Below are positions 7,265 to 15,247 of a stretch of 35,694 bases of DNA, in pieces. The stretch covers positions 1 through 35,694 of the forward strand of contig JADHXC010000019.1 of NCBI GenBank assembly GCA_016783135.1, in the 5' to 3' direction. The position numbers and the translations under genes were made by a program. The notes beneath the pieces are model-generated. The model was not told the origin of the DNA. It worked only from the letters and a program-made list of their open reading frames with translations, and did no database searches. The stretch comes from Dehalococcoidales bacterium. Its GTDB lineage: Bacteria; Chloroflexota; Dehalococcoidia; Dehalococcoidales; Fen-1064. Numbering within the stretch: position 1 is the first letter of the stretch; every line of letters begins with the position of its first letter.

Positions 7265-7888
7265 GTGGAAGATAGGATTACCATAGTTGATTATGGTGCC
7301 GGTAACCTGCGCAGCGTGGTCAATGCCCTCGCCCGACTGGGCTATCAGTCAGAGGTCACCGGTGACCCTGAGAAGGTCCTGGCGGCGCATACCCTCATCC
7401 TCCCCGGTGTCGGTGCGGCCGGAGACACCGTGGCTAGCCTCAACCGACTCCGGCTGACCGGACCAATGTGTGAGCATATCCGTACCGGTAAGCCCTTCCT
7501 CGGCATCTGCATCGGGCTCCAGATTCTCCTGACGGGTACCGAGGAAGGAGGCTGGAACCAGTGCCTCAACATATTCCCCGGACGGGTCAGAAGGTTTCCC
7601 GCCGGTGAGAAGGTCCCCCACATGGGATGGAACCAGGTCCGGCAGGTGATGCCCCATCCGGTCTTCGAGGGAATACCGGATGATACCAATTTCTACTTCG
7701 TTCACAGCTACTATGCAGACCCCGAGGACAGGTCGCTGGTGGTTGGGGAGACCGACTACGGCGTCGGTTTCTGCAGTGTCCTGGCGCGGGGAAACACGGT
7801 GGCCACCCAGTTCCACCCGGAGAGAAGCGGTGAGGACGGACTCCGGATATACGACAACTTCCTGAAGCTCGCCCGGATGGCGGGCTGA
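7265..7888 (+). CDS. hisH: Imidazole glycerol phosphate synthase, glutaminase subunit
   Basis: The 207-residue HisH frees ammonia from glutamine and channels it to HisF for histidine biosynthesis. It starts ITIVDYGAGNLRSVVNAL, typical for HisH, and carries the catalytic triad: C82 in GICIGLQ, and H184 and E186 in TQFHPERSG. The start is a GTG. hisF follows after 30 nt, so the two heterodimer subunits are co-transcribed. No other his genes are in the window, so the pathway must be completed elsewhere. A 181-nt gap before it shows no obvious histidine leader peptide. Confidence 0.96.
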   Translation: MEDRITIVDYGAGNLRSVVNALARLGYQSEVTGDPEKVLAAHTLILPGVGAAGDTVASLNRLRLTGPMCEHIRTGKPFLGICIGLQILLTGTEEGGWNQCLNIFPGRVRRFPAGEKVPHMGWNQVRQVMPHPVFEGIPDDTNFYFVHSYYADPEDRSLVVGETDYGVGFCSVLARGNTVATQFHPERSGEDGLRIYDNFLKLARMAG

Positions 7889-7918
7889 AGAGCAGGTAAG
7901 CGCGAGGGATTTGGTAAA

Positions 7919-8719
7919 ATGCTGACCAGGAGGATTATCCCCTGCCTCGACGTCCGGGACGGACGAGTGGTCAAGGGCGTGAAGTTCCGAGACCACCGCT
8001 ACGCCGGTGATCCCGTTGAACTGGCTGCCTTCTACAACGGCGAGGGTGCCGACGAGATAGTATTCTATGACATCACCGCCTCCAGTGATGAGCGTCCCAT
8101 CATGCTGGATGTGGTGGAGCGTACCGCCTCCCAGGTATTCATCCCACTCACCGTCGGAGGCGGGCTCCGCACCGTGGAGGACATTCGCCGCATGCTGGCA
8201 GCCGGCGCCGATAAGGTCTCCGTCAACACTGCGGCGGTCCAGAACCCCCACCTCATCACGGAAGGAGCTCAACGATTCGGCAGCCAGTGCATCGTCCTGG
8301 GCATGGATGCCCGGAGAGTCCCTGATTCCCGTCCTCCCCGCTGGGAAGTGTTCATTTACACCGGGGCCGACGGCGGCCGTGGCACCGGTCTGGACGCGAT
8401 TGACTGGGCGCGAAAGGCCGTCGACCTGGGTGCCGGCGAGATCGTGGTCAACAGCATCGACGCCGATGGGACCCAGACAGGATACGACCTGGAGCTGCTC
8501 CGCACCGTCTCGGAGCAAGTCACGGTGCCCGTCGTCGCCAGCGGCGGTGCCGGTACACCGGAAGACCTCTACCAGGCCCTGGTCCTGGGCAGGGCTGACG
8601 CTGTCCTTGCCGCCAGCATCTTCCACTACGGCATGTACTCCATTCGGGACACCAAGGAGTATCTCGCCGAGCGGGGAATCCCGGTCCGGCTCCACAAAAC
8701 GATGAAGAATAGCGGGTGA
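7919..8719 (+). CDS. hisF: Imidazole glycerol phosphate synthase, cyclase subunit
   Basis: The 266-residue (beta/alpha)8 barrel starts [20 protein letters not shown]. It takes ammonia from HisH and PRFAR to form imidazole glycerol phosphate and AICAR. The two catalytic aspartates known in this family are present as D11 (CLDV) and D130 (GMDARR), and the phosphate-binding ends [11 protein letters not shown] and [12 protein letters not shown] are intact. Length is typical (about 253-266). It is immediately downstream of hisH. The short palindrome GACCCGTCGGGTC just after the stop (8721-8733) could help end the transcript. Confidence 0.97.
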   Translation: MLTRRIIPCLDVRDGRVVKGVKFRDHRYAGDPVELAAFYNGEGADEIVFYDITASSDERPIMLDVVERTASQVFIPLTVGGGLRTVEDIRRMLAAGADKVSVNTAAVQNPHLITEGAQRFGSQCIVLGMDARRVPDSRPPRWEVFIYTGADGGRGTGLDAIDWARKAVDLGAGEIVVNSIDADGTQTGYDLELLRTVSEQVTVPVVASGGAGTPEDLYQALVLGRADAVLAASIFHYGMYSIRDTKEYLAERGIPVRLHKTMKNSG

Positions 8720-8815
8720 TGACCCGTCGGGTCAAGCACGATACATTTCAGGACTGGCAGTGTCGACAGAAACGCTGTATCATGTATGGAAAGAGCCAAC
8801 ATGAGGGAGAATAAG

Positions 8816-10156
8816 ATGGATAACAGAAGTGCCGAGGGCAAGGAATACGTCCTCAAGATGGCCAAGGAGCATGACGTCAAATTCATCTGGCTGTGGTTCA
8901 CCGATATCCTTGGTGTGCTGAAGAGCTTCGCTATCGACATCAATGAGATGGAAGTCGCCCTGGAAGAAGGAATGGGGTTCGATGGCTCCTCAATCGAGGG
9001 CTTTGCCCGAATCGACGAAAGTGACATGATTGCCCTGCCTGACCCGGATACATTCTGCCTGGTACCGTGGCGACATCGTGAGCACAATGCCGTGGCGCGG
9101 ATGTTCTGTGACATTCGCCACCCCGGCGGAGACCCATTCGAGGGAGACCCCCGTTACATCCTGAAGCGGAACCTGAAACGCGCCACCGATAAGGGCTACA
9201 CCTTCTACGTCGGACCGGAGCTGGAGTATTTCTACTTCAGAGACGACAAGGGTACGGAGCCCCTGGATAAGGGCGGCTACTTCGACCTTACCCCGATGGA
9301 TGCGGCCACCGACCTCAGGCGCGAGACGGTACTGATTCTCGAACAGATGGGTATTGATGTCGAGTACTCCCACCATGAAGTCGCTCACAGCCAGCACGAG
9401 ATAGACATAAAGTATACGGATGCCCTGACTATGGCGGACAACGTGATGACCTACCGACTGGTAGTTAAAGAGGTAGCCATGTTAAACGGGGTGTACGCCA
9501 CCTTCATGCCCAAGCCGGTCTTCGGCGTAAATGGCAGCGGTATGCACGTTCACCAGTCACTATTCAGGGGCGACAAGAACGCCTTTCATACCGAGGATAA
9601 TGAGTACCATCTGACCGAAGAAGCCAGGCAGTATATTGCCGGCCTCCTGAAGCATGCTCCGGAGATTACGGCGGTCTGCAACCAGTGGGTCAACTCATAC
9701 AAGCGCCTTGTACCCGGCTACGAGGCACCGGTGTACCTCTCCTGGGCGCGGCGCAACCGGTCTGACCTCATACGAGTCCCCGAGTACAAACCGCATCGGG
9801 AACAGGCCACCAGGGTTGAGTTTCGTTCCCCCGACCCTGCCTGCAATCCCTACCTTGCCTTCAGCGTGATGCTGGCTGCCGGCCTGGAGGGAATCGAAAA
9901 GAACTACGAAGTGCCGGAGCCCGTGGAAGAGAACGTGTACGAAATGCCCGAGGCGGAACGGGAGAAGCGGGGTATCGGGACCCTGCCGTCCAGCCTCTGG
10001 GATGCAATCAAACTCACCGAGCAGAGTGAGTTGGTGCGAAAAGCCCTCGGAGACCACGTTTTCAATGCCTTTATCACCAACAAGAAGATTGAGTGGGACC
10101 AGTACCGCACCCAGGTCACTGACTATGAGCTTATGCGATATCTACCGGTACTCTAG
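8816..10156 (+). CDS. glnA: Glutamine synthetase, type I (alpha-like)
   Basis: The enzyme makes glutamine from glutamate, ammonia and ATP. Present are the beta-grasp N-domain (GFDGSSIEGFARIDESDM), the metal-site segment GPELEYFYF, the glutamate-site region VNGSGMHVHQSLF, and ATP-site motifs (KRLVPGYEAPVYLSWA, RVEFRSPDPACNPYLAF). The C-terminus (IGTLPSSLWDAI) resembles the GSI-alpha subclass of Gram-positives and thermophiles rather than the adenylylated GSI-beta class. An in-frame ATG exists at 8786, but GAGGGAGA directly precedes ATG 8816, and a possible -10 (TATCAT, 8778-8783) is only 2 nt before 8786, so the later start is preferred. The result is 446 residues, normal for GSI-alpha. Confidence 0.96.
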   Translation: MDNRSAEGKEYVLKMAKEHDVKFIWLWFTDILGVLKSFAIDINEMEVALEEGMGFDGSSIEGFARIDESDMIALPDPDTFCLVPWRHREHNAVARMFCDIRHPGGDPFEGDPRYILKRNLKRATDKGYTFYVGPELEYFYFRDDKGTEPLDKGGYFDLTPMDAATDLRRETVLILEQMGIDVEYSHHEVAHSQHEIDIKYTDALTMADNVMTYRLVVKEVAMLNGVYATFMPKPVFGVNGSGMHVHQSLFRGDKNAFHTEDNEYHLTEEARQYIAGLLKHAPEITAVCNQWVNSYKRLVPGYEAPVYLSWARRNRSDLIRVPEYKPHREQATRVEFRSPDPACNPYLAFSVMLAAGLEGIEKNYEVPEPVEENVYEMPEAEREKRGIGTLPSSLWDAIKLTEQSELVRKALGDHVFNAFITNKKIEWDQYRTQVTDYELMRYLPVL

Positions 10157-10223
10157 CAGGAGGCTGAAAAAAGGAAGTCCAGAGGGAGCCCCCTCAGAAG
10201 GGGTAAGACCCCTTTGGCGGGGG

Positions 10224-10304
10224 TCTGGGGGTGTCCCCCAGATATAATCCTTCCCCCTTCATTGGTCAGGAAGGGGAAGGCGGTCCAGATGGGCTGCACG
10301 GGGG
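10224..10304. repeat. Hairpin cluster with copy A of a dispersed repeat
   Basis: The interval after glnA (10157-10507) contains no gene. TCTGGGGG-TGT-CCCCCAGA (10224-10242) is a perfect 8-bp hairpin. Positions 10249-10304, read on the minus strand, match 21617-21670 through CCCCGTGC, GCCCATCTGG, CCGCCT and CCCCTT, followed in both by a self-complementary CCTTCCCC.../...GGGGAAGG hairpin. The arms differ between copies but remain complementary. This looks like a small non-coding repeat family. Confidence 0.6.
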
Positions 10305-10461
10305 TTGGTCGAAAGAGTTCTTCAGCACCCTGCTAGACCGAAAAAGGCCCCGGCGTGGTGAGGATATGGCGTGCACCGGCTGAGCGTGGGTACAGCGTAA
10401 CTTAGCACTAACGTGTGGCTCCCCGGTAGTTCCCCCGTCTCTCTTTTTACCGGCAAGGCCA

Positions 10462-10506
10462 TTGATACCGATTAACCCTTATGCTATAAGGCCTTATGCT
10501 ATAAGG
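10462..10506 (+). promoter_or_regulatory. Promoter with tandem 15-bp palindrome (operator candidate) ahead of the sulfur genes
   Basis: TTGATA (10462-10467), 17 nt and TATAAG (10485-10490) form a good promoter. The inverted repeat CCTTATGCTATAAGG occurs twice head-to-tail with no gap (10477-10491 and 10492-10506). The first copy covers the -10 box and the second covers the expected start of transcription. This is a typical position for a repressor operator; the regulator is unknown. Confidence 0.6.
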
Positions 10507-10591
10507 AATGTTCCGGGGAGATAATGTACTATATCTGACTCTGCGGCGGCGCACAGTCGACCGGCTGCAGGTAAGGAAGCAGGTTAGCAGT

Positions 10592-11602
10592 ATGATGGAC
10601 AGATACTCAAGGCAGGTGATTTTCCCCGGTATCGGAGAGGAGGGTCAGCGCAGGCTGTCTAATAGCTCCGTGGTAATCATTGGGTGTGGAGGGTTGGGTA
10701 CGATGCTCTCCTCGAGCCTGGTGCGTGCCGGCGTCGGCAGGGTGAAGATAGTGGACCGCGATTTCATAGAGTACCACAACCTGCATCGGCAGACCCTTTT
10801 TAGTGAGGAGGACATTAAGAACGAACTGCCCAAGGCAATAGCTGCCGAACGGTACCTCAGGAAGGTGAACTCATCAGTCGAAATTGAAGGCATCGTTGCC
10901 GATGTTAACCCTGCCAATATCGAGAAACTGGTAAGCGGGGCAGACCTCATAGTAGATGGCATGGACAACTACGAGACCAGGTTCCTTATCAATGATATCT
11001 CTCTGAAGCATGAAATACCCTGGATTTATGGTGCCGTCATTGCGTCTTCCGGCATGACGATGAGCATCATCCCGGGCAAGACCCCCTGTTTCCGCTGCCT
11101 CTCCCCCAGGGCACCGGATAGCGGAGTAGTCGGTACGTGTGATACTGCCGGGATTATCGGCCCGGCACCATCGGTCATTGCTTCGCTGCAGGTAGTGGCA
11201 GCGATGAAGATGCTCATGGGCAAAGCGGAATCCACCCAGCACCTCACCATTGTAGATGTCTGGGAAGGTACTCTCCGGCGCCTCAAGACCGGGTACCGTA
11301 AGGACTGTCCGGCCTGTCAGGGACAATATGAGTATCTCGAGGGGAAGTCAGGATCGGAAATTATGTTACTCCGCGGGCAGAATGTCGTCCAGGTGCTAAA
11401 CACCCGGGGCGTGGAGATATCGCTACCCGACCTGGCGGCCCGCCTGGAACCGGTGGCCAGGGTTACCGTTAACGACTTCATGTTGCGATTCACCGTGGAC
11501 GACAAAGAAATGATAGTCTTTCTGGATGGAAGGGCCCTGGTGAGGAACACCACCGACGAATCACTGGCCAGAGCACTCTACGCAAAGTACATAGTAGCCT
11601 AG
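10592..11602 (+). CDS. E1-like adenylyltransferase (HesA/MoeB/ThiF family)
   Basis: The protein (336 residues from ATG 10592) activates the C-terminal glycine of a ubiquitin-like sulfur carrier by adenylation. It shows RYSRQVIFPGIGEEGQ at the start, the nucleotide loop GCGGLG (31-36), the DRDFIEYHNLHRQ motif, zinc cysteine pairs C166/C169 and C239/C242, and a likely catalytic cysteine C183 (GTCDTAG). About 80 C-terminal residues form an extra domain beyond the MoeB core. The frame is open back to an ATG at 10508, but that is only about 10 nt from the predicted transcript start; homologues start near MDRYSRQ. The cysteine synthase gene follows at 48 nt, suggesting sulfur transfer for cysteine or thiamine/molybdopterin. 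The carrier protein itself is not in the window. Confidence 0.88.
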   Translation: MMDRYSRQVIFPGIGEEGQRRLSNSSVVIIGCGGLGTMLSSSLVRAGVGRVKIVDRDFIEYHNLHRQTLFSEEDIKNELPKAIAAERYLRKVNSSVEIEGIVADVNPANIEKLVSGADLIVDGMDNYETRFLINDISLKHEIPWIYGAVIASSGMTMSIIPGKTPCFRCLSPRAPDSGVVGTCDTAGIIGPAPSVIASLQVVAAMKMLMGKAESTQHLTIVDVWEGTLRRLKTGYRKDCPACQGQYEYLEGKSGSEIMLLRGQNVVQVLNTRGVEISLPDLAARLEPVARVTVNDFMLRFTVDDKEMIVFLDGRALVRNTTDESLARALYAKYIVA

Positions 11603-11650
11603 CGACTCTGTATTATAAGTCACCTACTAGGGGAGGGGAGGAACGTCAAT

Positions 11651-12667
11651 ATGTCAGAGCAAGTACAGAAGGTTGACAAGCTGCGCTTCAGAACGGTGGA
11701 AATACCCAGGCTGACCCGCGGTATTGCCCGGGACTCAACTGAGCTTATCGGCAATACCCCACTGGTCAGGCTGAACCGGATGGCCGAAGGAGCGGTGGCA
11801 GAGGTGGTAGCCAAGCTGGAATCCTTCAACCCCATCGGCAGCGTCAAGGACCGCATCGGCGTGGCCATGATTGCCGATGCCGAGGAGAAAGGCCTCATCA
11901 ACAAGGATACCGTAATCATCGAGCCTACCAGTGGTAATACCGGCATCGCACTGGCCTTTGTCTGCGCGGCGCGGGGATACCGCCTCATCCTTACCATGCC
12001 GGACACCATGTCCTCGGAGCGGAGGCAGCTGCTCTCCGTCTTTGGTGCCGAGCTGGTGCTGACCCCGGGGTCTGAGGGAATGCCGGGAGCAATCAGGAAG
12101 GCCGAGCAGATGGTGGCGGATAACGCCGGCTACTTTATGCCCCAGCAGTTCAAGAACCCGGCTAACCCGGAGATACACCGCCTGACCACGGCCGAGGAAA
12201 TCTGGCGCGATACCGATGGCCGGGTGGATATCCTGGTTGCCGGAGTAGGCACCGGTGGCACGATAACCGGCGTAGCTGAGGTGCTCAAGACAAAGAAACC
12301 CGGACTCAGGGTAATTGCGGTCGAGCCCGAGGATTCCCCGGTCCTCTCCGGAGGAAAACCGGGCGGCCACAAGATTCAGGGTATCGGCGCCGGTTTTATC
12401 CCTGATGTCCTCCGGCCTGACCTTATTGACGAGATTGTCACCGTCGGCAACGACGACGCCGGAGTGACCGCACGGAGGCTAGCCAGGGAGGAAGGGATAC
12501 TGGCCGGTATATCCTCCGGAGCTGCAGCATTCGCCGCCCTTAAGGTCGCCAGGAGACCGGAGAACAAGGGCAAGCTGATAGTGGCGGTGCTCCCCGATAC
12601 CGGGGAACGCTATCTGTCCACGTGGCTCTTCCAGGAGCTTTACCAGACCGCACCGGGAATATCCTGA
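11651..12667 (+). CDS. cysK: Cysteine synthase (O-acetylserine sulfhydrylase)
   Basis: The PLP enzyme makes cysteine from an activated serine and a sulfide donor. The 338 residues include a roughly 30-residue N-terminal extension before the conserved [13 protein letters not shown]. The PLP lysine is K66 (NPIGSVKDR); [18 protein letters not shown] and ISSGAAAFA form the substrate and phosphate loops. A very strong ribosome site (GGGGAGGGGAGG) precedes the ATG. It lies directly after the E1-like gene, and both probably share the promoter at 10462, so the sulfur may come from a thiocarboxylated carrier protein, as known for CysM-type enzymes. That link is inference. Confidence 0.94.
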   Translation: MSEQVQKVDKLRFRTVEIPRLTRGIARDSTELIGNTPLVRLNRMAEGAVAEVVAKLESFNPIGSVKDRIGVAMIADAEEKGLINKDTVIIEPTSGNTGIALAFVCAARGYRLILTMPDTMSSERRQLLSVFGAELVLTPGSEGMPGAIRKAEQMVADNAGYFMPQQFKNPANPEIHRLTTAEEIWRDTDGRVDILVAGVGTGGTITGVAEVLKTKKPGLRVIAVEPEDSPVLSGGKPGGHKIQGIGAGFIPDVLRPDLIDEIVTVGNDDAGVTARRLAREEGILAGISSGAAAFAALKVARRPENKGKLIVAVLPDTGERYLSTWLFQELYQTAPGIS

Positions 12668-12761
12668 AAATCCGCCGGCAAGATTGAGTCTGTATGGCCG
12701 AAGATACTGCCTGCTCGTAAGGGAGTGGCTTCTGCTCTATATGCCGTCCGGCATCTTGGGG

Positions 12762-12767
12762 TATAAT
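12762..12767 (+). promoter_or_regulatory. -10 box for a leaderless MFS transcript
   Basis: An exact TATAAT lies 10 nt before the ATG at 12778. Transcription would begin about at the start codon. No convincing -35 box is seen at the expected distance (ATATGC). Confidence 0.4.
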
Positions 12768-12777
12768 AACGCCATCA

Positions 12778-14097
12778 ATGCCGGTATCTGCGCCCGAACA
12801 GGATGGCAGCAGACCGGAAAGGGACGGCACAACGGGACTTTCCAACTCAACGAAACCCGGGTTCTTCTACGGTTACTGGATAGTGGCTGCAGCCTTCTTC
12901 TTTGCCCTGGTCTTTTCCGGGTGCGGGTTCTACGCCTTCAGCCTCTTCGTGACACCACTCCAGACAGACCTGGGATGGGGCAGAGGCGAGATTATGACCG
13001 CTCTGACCATCTACTTCCTGACCTCCGGCATCTCCGCACCACTCGTCGGCCGGATTGTTGACCGTATCGGGGCCACCAGGGTAATGACTGCCGGTGCGCT
13101 GGTCGCCGGGACCGGTTTCATCCTTCTCAGTCTGGTCACCGAGCTGTGGCAATTCTATGGCAGCTACCTGGTTACCGGAATGGGCATGGCCGCCACGGGG
13201 ATAGTCTCTACCACTACCGTTGTATCTAACTGGTTTGAGAAGAAAAGGGGCACCGCCATCGGTATCATGTCTGCCGGCCTGGGCGCCGGTGGCCTTATCC
13301 TTGCGCCCCTCATCGGTGGTTACCTGATTCCCGGTCTGGGCTGGAGGACCGCCTTCCGGGTGCTGGCCGGTTTCGTCTGGGCGCTCGTTCCGGTGGCGCT
13401 TCTGGTCATCAAGACCAGACCGGCCGATATGGGGCTTTACCCGGATGGCCGTGAAGGCCCCGAAGAGGATACTGTGGATGCCATACCAGCCCCCGTTGTG
13501 ACAGGGCTTACAACGAAAAAGGCGTCCGTCACCCCGACCTTCTGGTTGATTGCGGTTTCCTTCCTGGCCCACGGTTTCAGCGAGGTGAGCGTCCTCCAGA
13601 ACCAGGTGCCCTACCTTGAGGATACCGGCTTTCCCGTGGCGATGGCTGCCGGAGTTCTCGGCGCGGTCGGTTTGTGGAGTACTATCGGCAAGTTTGCCTT
13701 CGGCTGGCTCTGCGACCGGCTATCGGCTAAATATGTCTGCGCCATCGGCCTGGGTCTTCAACTGGTCGGTACTCTGGTGCTGATGAACGTTAGCTCAGAA
13801 TCACCAGGAGTAATACCGTGGCTGTACGCCCTGATTCTGGGGCTTGGTGTCGGCAGCTGGCTGCCGACCATGTCCATGTTGGTGAGCACTAACTTCGGTC
13901 TGGTCTCTTACGGGGCCATCTTCGGAATGATAAGCTTCAGCCAGAGTATCGGCGGGGCTACCGGCCCCCTTCTGGCAGGCTACATGTACGACACCTCAGG
14001 CACGTACCAGCAGGTTTTCCCAATGTGGATTGCCTCGTATTGCGTATCCCTGCTGAGTATCCTCCTCGTGCGCCGCCCGGAGCGCCCGGTGGTATAG
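12778..14097 (+). CDS. Major facilitator superfamily transporter (monocarboxylate/OFA-like)
   Basis: The 439-residue membrane protein has about twelve hydrophobic segments, starting with YGYWIVAAAFFFALVFSGCG. The family signature loop between segments 2 and 3 is present (GRIVDRIGATRVM), with an equivalent in the second half (GWLCDRLSAKYV). The N-terminal GYWIV and the pattern of the first half resemble oxalate/formate and monocarboxylate porters, so it probably carries an organic acid; the substrate is not determinable. It stands ahead of acyl-CoA genes on the same strand, but with a 319-nt gap and a separate promoter, so it is likely its own unit. Confidence 0.9.
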   Translation: MPVSAPEQDGSRPERDGTTGLSNSTKPGFFYGYWIVAAAFFFALVFSGCGFYAFSLFVTPLQTDLGWGRGEIMTALTIYFLTSGISAPLVGRIVDRIGATRVMTAGALVAGTGFILLSLVTELWQFYGSYLVTGMGMAATGIVSTTTVVSNWFEKKRGTAIGIMSAGLGAGGLILAPLIGGYLIPGLGWRTAFRVLAGFVWALVPVALLVIKTRPADMGLYPDGREGPEEDTVDAIPAPVVTGLTTKKASVTPTFWLIAVSFLAHGFSEVSVLQNQVPYLEDTGFPVAMAAGVLGAVGLWSTIGKFAFGWLCDRLSAKYVCAIGLGLQLVGTLVLMNVSSESPGVIPWLYALILGLGVGSWLPTMSMLVSTNFGLVSYGAIFGMISFSQSIGGATGPLLAGYMYDTSGTYQQVFPMWIASYCVSLLSILLVRRPERPVV

Positions 14098-14219
14098 CCC
14101 CTTTCTCCTCTGGAGAACGGCGTAATGAAAGGAGTTAGTGTGTCTGCCCTTGTTCAGACAGAGGGGTGACATAACTGAGTGAGGTGTTATGGTCATTGCC
14201 CAACGTCCCTTCCCACACA

Positions 14220-14293
14220 TATAGATATCGGCACAGGTACTCTCCGATGGCAACCGGCACTGGCTGTACCGGGGTGCCACTAATGTACCGGAC
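14220..14293 (+). repeat. 63-74-nt intergenic element, copy 2
   Basis: This is the second copy of the element described at 5524-5597, ending 13 nt before the -35 box of the next gene. The remaining 14098-14219 holds only a weak hairpin (TGTCTG/CAGACA, 14141-14160) after the MFS gene. Confidence 0.65.
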
Positions 14294-14306
14294 GAGTAAG
14301 CGTATC

Positions 14307-14335
14307 TTGATAATTGCCAGCCGAGGCGCTACAAT
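14307..14335 (+). promoter_or_regulatory. Promoter of the crotonase / acyl-CoA dehydrogenase pair
   Basis: TTGATA (14307-14312), a 17-nt spacer and TACAAT (14330-14335) precede the ATG at 14417 by 81 nt. Confidence 0.55.
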
Positions 14336-14416
14336 TCCCCTAATAGAAACCGGCCACCAATCAGCTACGCCGACAGAGGATTCCCGGCAGGATAATTATC
14401 AGGGGGTACCTCAACC

Positions 14417-15214
14417 ATGAAACGCGAAGCCACGATTTATGAGAAGGAAGACCGTGTCGCCACTATTACCCTGAACCAACCTGACCGGCTGAATGCCCTC
14501 GGTGGCAGAATGTCATTGGAACTGGAGCAGACCCTGGAAGAGGCCAACGCTGACAACGAGGTCGGTGCACTGATAATAACCGGCGTCGGCAAGGGATTCT
14601 GCTCCGGGGCGGACCTTTCCTCACTGGGCAGCACTACCAGTGAGGTCGAGCGTGGGCTGGTATCAAGGTCTCCCGCTGCCGGGGGTATCCGCTCATTTGC
14701 CCTGCAGTTGCAGAACTTCGAGAAACCAACAATCGCTGCAGTCAATGGCGCCGCCGTCGGTGCCGGACTCTCCCTGGCACTGGCATGCGACATCAGGATA
14801 GCCTCAGACCGGGCGCGTTTCTCCCAGATATTCATCAGGAGAGGGCTTGTCCCTGATACCGGCTCCAGCTATTTCCTGCCCAGAATCGTTGGCATGGAGC
14901 GGGCCTGCGAGATGGTCTTCACCGGAGACATCCTCGATGCCGAAAGGGCTAAAGAATACGGCCTGGTCAGCCGGGTAGTGCCACATGACGACCTGATGCG
15001 TGAGGCCAGGGAACTGGCGGGCAGGATTGCCGCCGGTCCGGCAGTGGCTATGAAGCTGGCCAAGCGTTCACTGTACCGGGGGGAGGTATCCGACCTCGCT
15101 TCTGCGATGGAGTTCGAGGGTTACCTTCAAGGTATCTGCTTCCGTACGGAGGACTTCAAGGAAGGCATATCTGCCTTTCTGGAGAAACGAGAGCCTGAGT
15201 TCAAGGGCAGGTAG
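14417..15214 (+). CDS. Enoyl-CoA hydratase/isomerase family protein
   Basis: The 265-residue crotonase-fold protein has the CoA and oxyanion-hole motifs GKGFCSGADLSSL and AAVNGAAVGAGLSLALACD. At the two catalytic glutamate positions of hydratases it instead has a non-acidic residue (RFSQIFIRRGL) and an aspartate (LVPDTGSSYFLPR). This matches the PaaG/isomerase-like branch, so it may be an isomerase rather than a simple hydratase. A GGGGG ribosome site precedes the ATG. The acyl-CoA dehydrogenase gene follows after 33 nt, so the two should act on the same acyl-CoA substrates. Confidence 0.9.
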   Translation: MKREATIYEKEDRVATITLNQPDRLNALGGRMSLELEQTLEEANADNEVGALIITGVGKGFCSGADLSSLGSTTSEVERGLVSRSPAAGGIRSFALQLQNFEKPTIAAVNGAAVGAGLSLALACDIRIASDRARFSQIFIRRGLVPDTGSSYFLPRIVGMERACEMVFTGDILDAERAKEYGLVSRVVPHDDLMREARELAGRIAAGPAVAMKLAKRSLYRGEVSDLASAMEFEGYLQGICFRTEDFKEGISAFLEKREPEFKGR

Positions 15215-15247
15215 CTACCCACTACGCGGTATATCGAAAGGAGAATC

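Noticed and set aside
7349-8695. 448-codon minus-strand ORF
   Set aside because: It is antisense to hisH and hisF, which are certain genes; the long frame follows from GC-rich codon structure.
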